This document shows, piece after piece, positions 6,932 through 8,057 of a DNA stretch of 8,057 nucleotides. The stretch is from Bryobacteraceae bacterium (GTDB lineage: Bacteria; Acidobacteriota; Terriglobia; Bryobacterales; Bryobacteraceae). Within the stretch, counting starts at the first letter, position 1. Each line of letters starts with the position of its first letter. A program made the translations under genes and the position numbers. The notes beneath the pieces are model-generated. The model did no database searches and had not been told where the DNA came from. It worked only from the letters and a program-made list of their open reading frames with translations. The stretch covers positions 1 to 8,057 of the forward strand of contig JASHQT010000601.1 of the NCBI GenBank assembly GCA_030039005.1, in the 5' to 3' direction.

Positions 6932-7234
6932 TCAGTTCTTCGTCTGTGGCGGAACGTAACCCGGCGGCAGCGCCGCTCCCTGGCCAAAGAAATAGTCTTC
7001 CATTTGCTTGAGCAGGAATTCCTGAGCTTCCTTGGTGCCCAGGTTGAGGCGATACTCGTTCATGATCATTTTCATCTGCTCGAGCCACATCTTCCAGGCT
7101 TCCTTGGAGACGTTCTCGTAGATCCGCTGCCCGAGCGGGTGATTGTCAAAAGGGACTTCGTCCAGCCCCGGCATTTCGCGCTGGAACTTCACGCAAAAAA
7201 CCATTCGCCCCGCGGTTCCGCTTGTGTTCGCCAT
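6932..7234 (-). CDS. yggX: YggX-like Fe(II)-trafficking / oxidative damage protection protein
   Basis: 100 residues from ATG 7234, or 90 from the internal ATG at 7204, which matches the roughly 91-residue family length and starts directly at MVFCVKFQRE. Family features seen: the early conserved Cys (FC, residue 14 of the long form), the GQRIYENVSKEAWKMWLEQMKMIMNEYRLNL segment (about residues 35-65) and the C-terminal YFFGQG...GYVPP. In enterobacteria YggX protects iron-sulfur enzymes from superoxide and is under SoxRS control; only the protective role is likely to be shared here. It is the downstream partner of mutS2, 37 nt after its stop, and the spacer is filled by the 15-bp tandem repeat. 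Neither start has a strong Shine-Dalgarno (AAGCGG next to the first, CGGGGCGA before the second), so the start is uncertain. Confidence 0.92.
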   Translation of the reverse strand: MANTSGTAGRMVFCVKFQREMPGLDEVPFDNHPLGQRIYENVSKEAWKMWLEQMKMIMNEYRLNLGTKEAQEFLLKQMEDYFFGQGAALPPGYVPPQTKN

Positions 7235-7241
7235 CCGCTTA

Positions 7242-7286
7242 TTACTTTAGCTCAACTTACTTGAGCTCGGCTTACTTTAGCTCAAC
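7242..7286 (-). repeat. Three tandem 15-bp units spanning the mutS2 stop codon
   Basis: Units 7242-7256 and 7272-7286 are identical (minus strand GTTGAGCTAAAGTAA); the middle unit 7257-7271 (GCCGAGCTCAAGTAA) differs at three positions. The rightmost unit is the last five codons of mutS2 (V-E-L-K-stop). The other two repeat it in frame as A-E-L-K-stop and V-E-L-K-stop, filling most of the mutS2-yggX spacer. The 7-mer AGCTCAA of the middle unit can pair with TTGAGCT of either neighbour, giving stems with 11-nt or 5-nt loops. Confidence 0.9.
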
Positions 7287-8057
7287 AACGGTGGCGCCCG
7301 TTCCGCCTTCCGCCGGCGTGGCCGGATAATACTTCTCGACATGCGGATTGGTAGAGAGCAATTCGCCGATGACCTTGCGCAGAATGCCCATGCCGTGTCC
7401 ATGCACGATGCGCACACGATCTACCGACGCCATTGACGCGCTGTCAAGGAACTTGTCCACTTCCTCGCGGGCTTCTTCGGCGCGTTTTCCAATGACATTG
7501 ATCTCGCGGTAGGTGACGTCCCAGCGCGGGCCGGGCTCATAGGAGACATTTTTGGGCAAGCGCGTGGTTTCGGGCGCGGCGGGCAGAACTTCCTCGACGT
7601 CGTCGGTGGTCACTTTCATGCGCATCAGCCCGGCTTCGACTTCAAGCATTCCGCCAGAGAGCTTGCGGCGCACGCGCGCGGGCTCACGCACACCCTTCAG
7701 ACGGACCCGGTCGCCCTCTTCAATGGCAACCACCACCTGGCGGGGCGGCGTGGGCGCCTGGCCGAATATCTCCGCGCGGGCCTGCTCCTCGAATTCGCGG
7801 CGGGCCTTGGCGATACGGCGCTCGGTCTGTTCGGCGGATTTGCGCTGCTCGGCGCCGGCTAGCGCTTTCTGAATCGTCTCCTGGTTTTGCGTCTCCAACT
7901 GGGCGAGCGCGCGCCGCAAGCGTTCGTCGAGGTCTTTGAACTTCGCCTCTTCGCGCTTCTGAAATTCAGTCGCGAGCGCCTGCTCGCGAGCTTCGAGCGC
8001 CTGGCGCTGCTCGCGCAAATCGCGCTCCTCGACGGCGGTGCGGCGCAGGCGTTGGTG
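7272..8057 (-). CDS. mutS2: Endonuclease MutS2, C-terminal part (N-terminus cut off by window edge)
   Basis: 261 residues are visible and the frame is open to the right edge, so this is the last third of a protein of roughly 780-800 residues. The visible part begins with a long Arg/Glu/Gln-rich coiled coil (about residues 1-95), typical of the region after the MutS2 ATPase. A small beta domain follows (GDRVRLKGV...LEVEAGLMRMKV, about 115-150) and then a C-terminal Smr domain (about 180-261) with VRIVHGHGMGILR (215-227) and EGGTGATVVELK. The Smr nuclease signature, normally LDLR or LDLHG, reads INVIG at 186-190 (7488-7502). MutS2 is known to suppress homologous recombination or, in Bacillus, to act on collided ribosomes through its Smr and KOW domains. 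An internal TTG at 8018 is not the start, because the coiled coil continues upstream. Confidence 0.93.
   Translation of the reverse strand, partial: HQRLRRTAVEERDLREQRQALEAREQALATEFQKREEAKFKDLDERLRRALAQLETQNQETIQKALAGAEQRKSAEQTERRIAKARREFEEQARAEIFGQAPTPPRQVVVAIEEGDRVRLKGVREPARVRRKLSGGMLEVEAGLMRMKVTTDDVEEVLPAAPETTRLPKNVSYEPGPRWDVTYREINVIGKRAEEAREEVDKFLDSASMASVDRVRIVHGHGMGILRKVIGELLSTNPHVEKYYPATPAEGGTGATVVELK

Noticed and set aside
6375..7088. Minus-strand open frame spanning the convergent ATP-grasp/yggX junction
   Set aside because: It overlaps both supported genes in the wrong frame and has no recognisable domain.

Overview
The window is a high-GC bacterial chromosomal segment with tightly packed genes, short spacers and no tRNA, rRNA, insertion sequence or CRISPR that I can see. 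Gene content and style suggest an Acidobacteriota-like genome, perhaps Solibacter/Bryobacterales-like. The hints are a YXWGXW-type lipoprotein, a TPM/LemA pair, a MutS2 whose Smr domain carries INVIG in place of the usual LDLR/LDLHG signature, and TAAAAT-type boxes just before start codons. This taxonomic placement is inference, not proof.

Layout. On the minus strand from the left edge to 794 lies the N-terminal three quarters of rlmN, the radical-SAM 23S rRNA/tRNA A2503/A37 methyltransferase, cut by the window edge. A 113-bp divergent intergenic region with a GC-rich hairpin separates it from a plus-strand run of six genes: an M16 zinc protease (908-2194), a secreted/membrane TPM-domain protein (TTG start at 2200, ending 2973), a nucleotidyltransferase-fold protein (3015-3722), LemA (3733-4299), a proline/alanine-rich YXWGXW lipoprotein (GTG start at 4362, ending 5660) and an ATP-grasp ligase (ATG 5700, ending 6929). 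The first four are spaced by 5-41 nt and look like one transcription unit. The lipoprotein and the ATP-grasp gene follow after 62 and 39 nt, each with its own hairpin or promoter-like element. The ATP-grasp gene converges, with only 2 nt between stop codons, on a minus-strand pair: mutS2 (3' part, cut by the right edge) followed by a YggX-type Fe(II)-trafficking protein.

How the genes may fit together. M16 peptidase, TPM protein, LemA and the aromatic-rich lipoprotein all point to the cell envelope and protein quality control; TPM and LemA are a recurrent pair in bacteria. The nucleotidyltransferase between them is the odd member and has an Asn where the second metal-binding Asp is expected. 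RlmN, MutS2 and YggX are housekeeping or stress genes flanking the cluster.

No classic defence or mobile system is present. The most unusual signals are small-scale. An 8-bp hairpin fully sequesters the Shine-Dalgarno of the lipoprotein. A 15-bp element containing the last five codons of mutS2, stop included, is present three times in tandem just upstream of yggX and can fold into two mutually exclusive hairpins. An identical 12-mer precedes two start codons so closely that, if it is a promoter -10 region, the transcripts would be almost leaderless.
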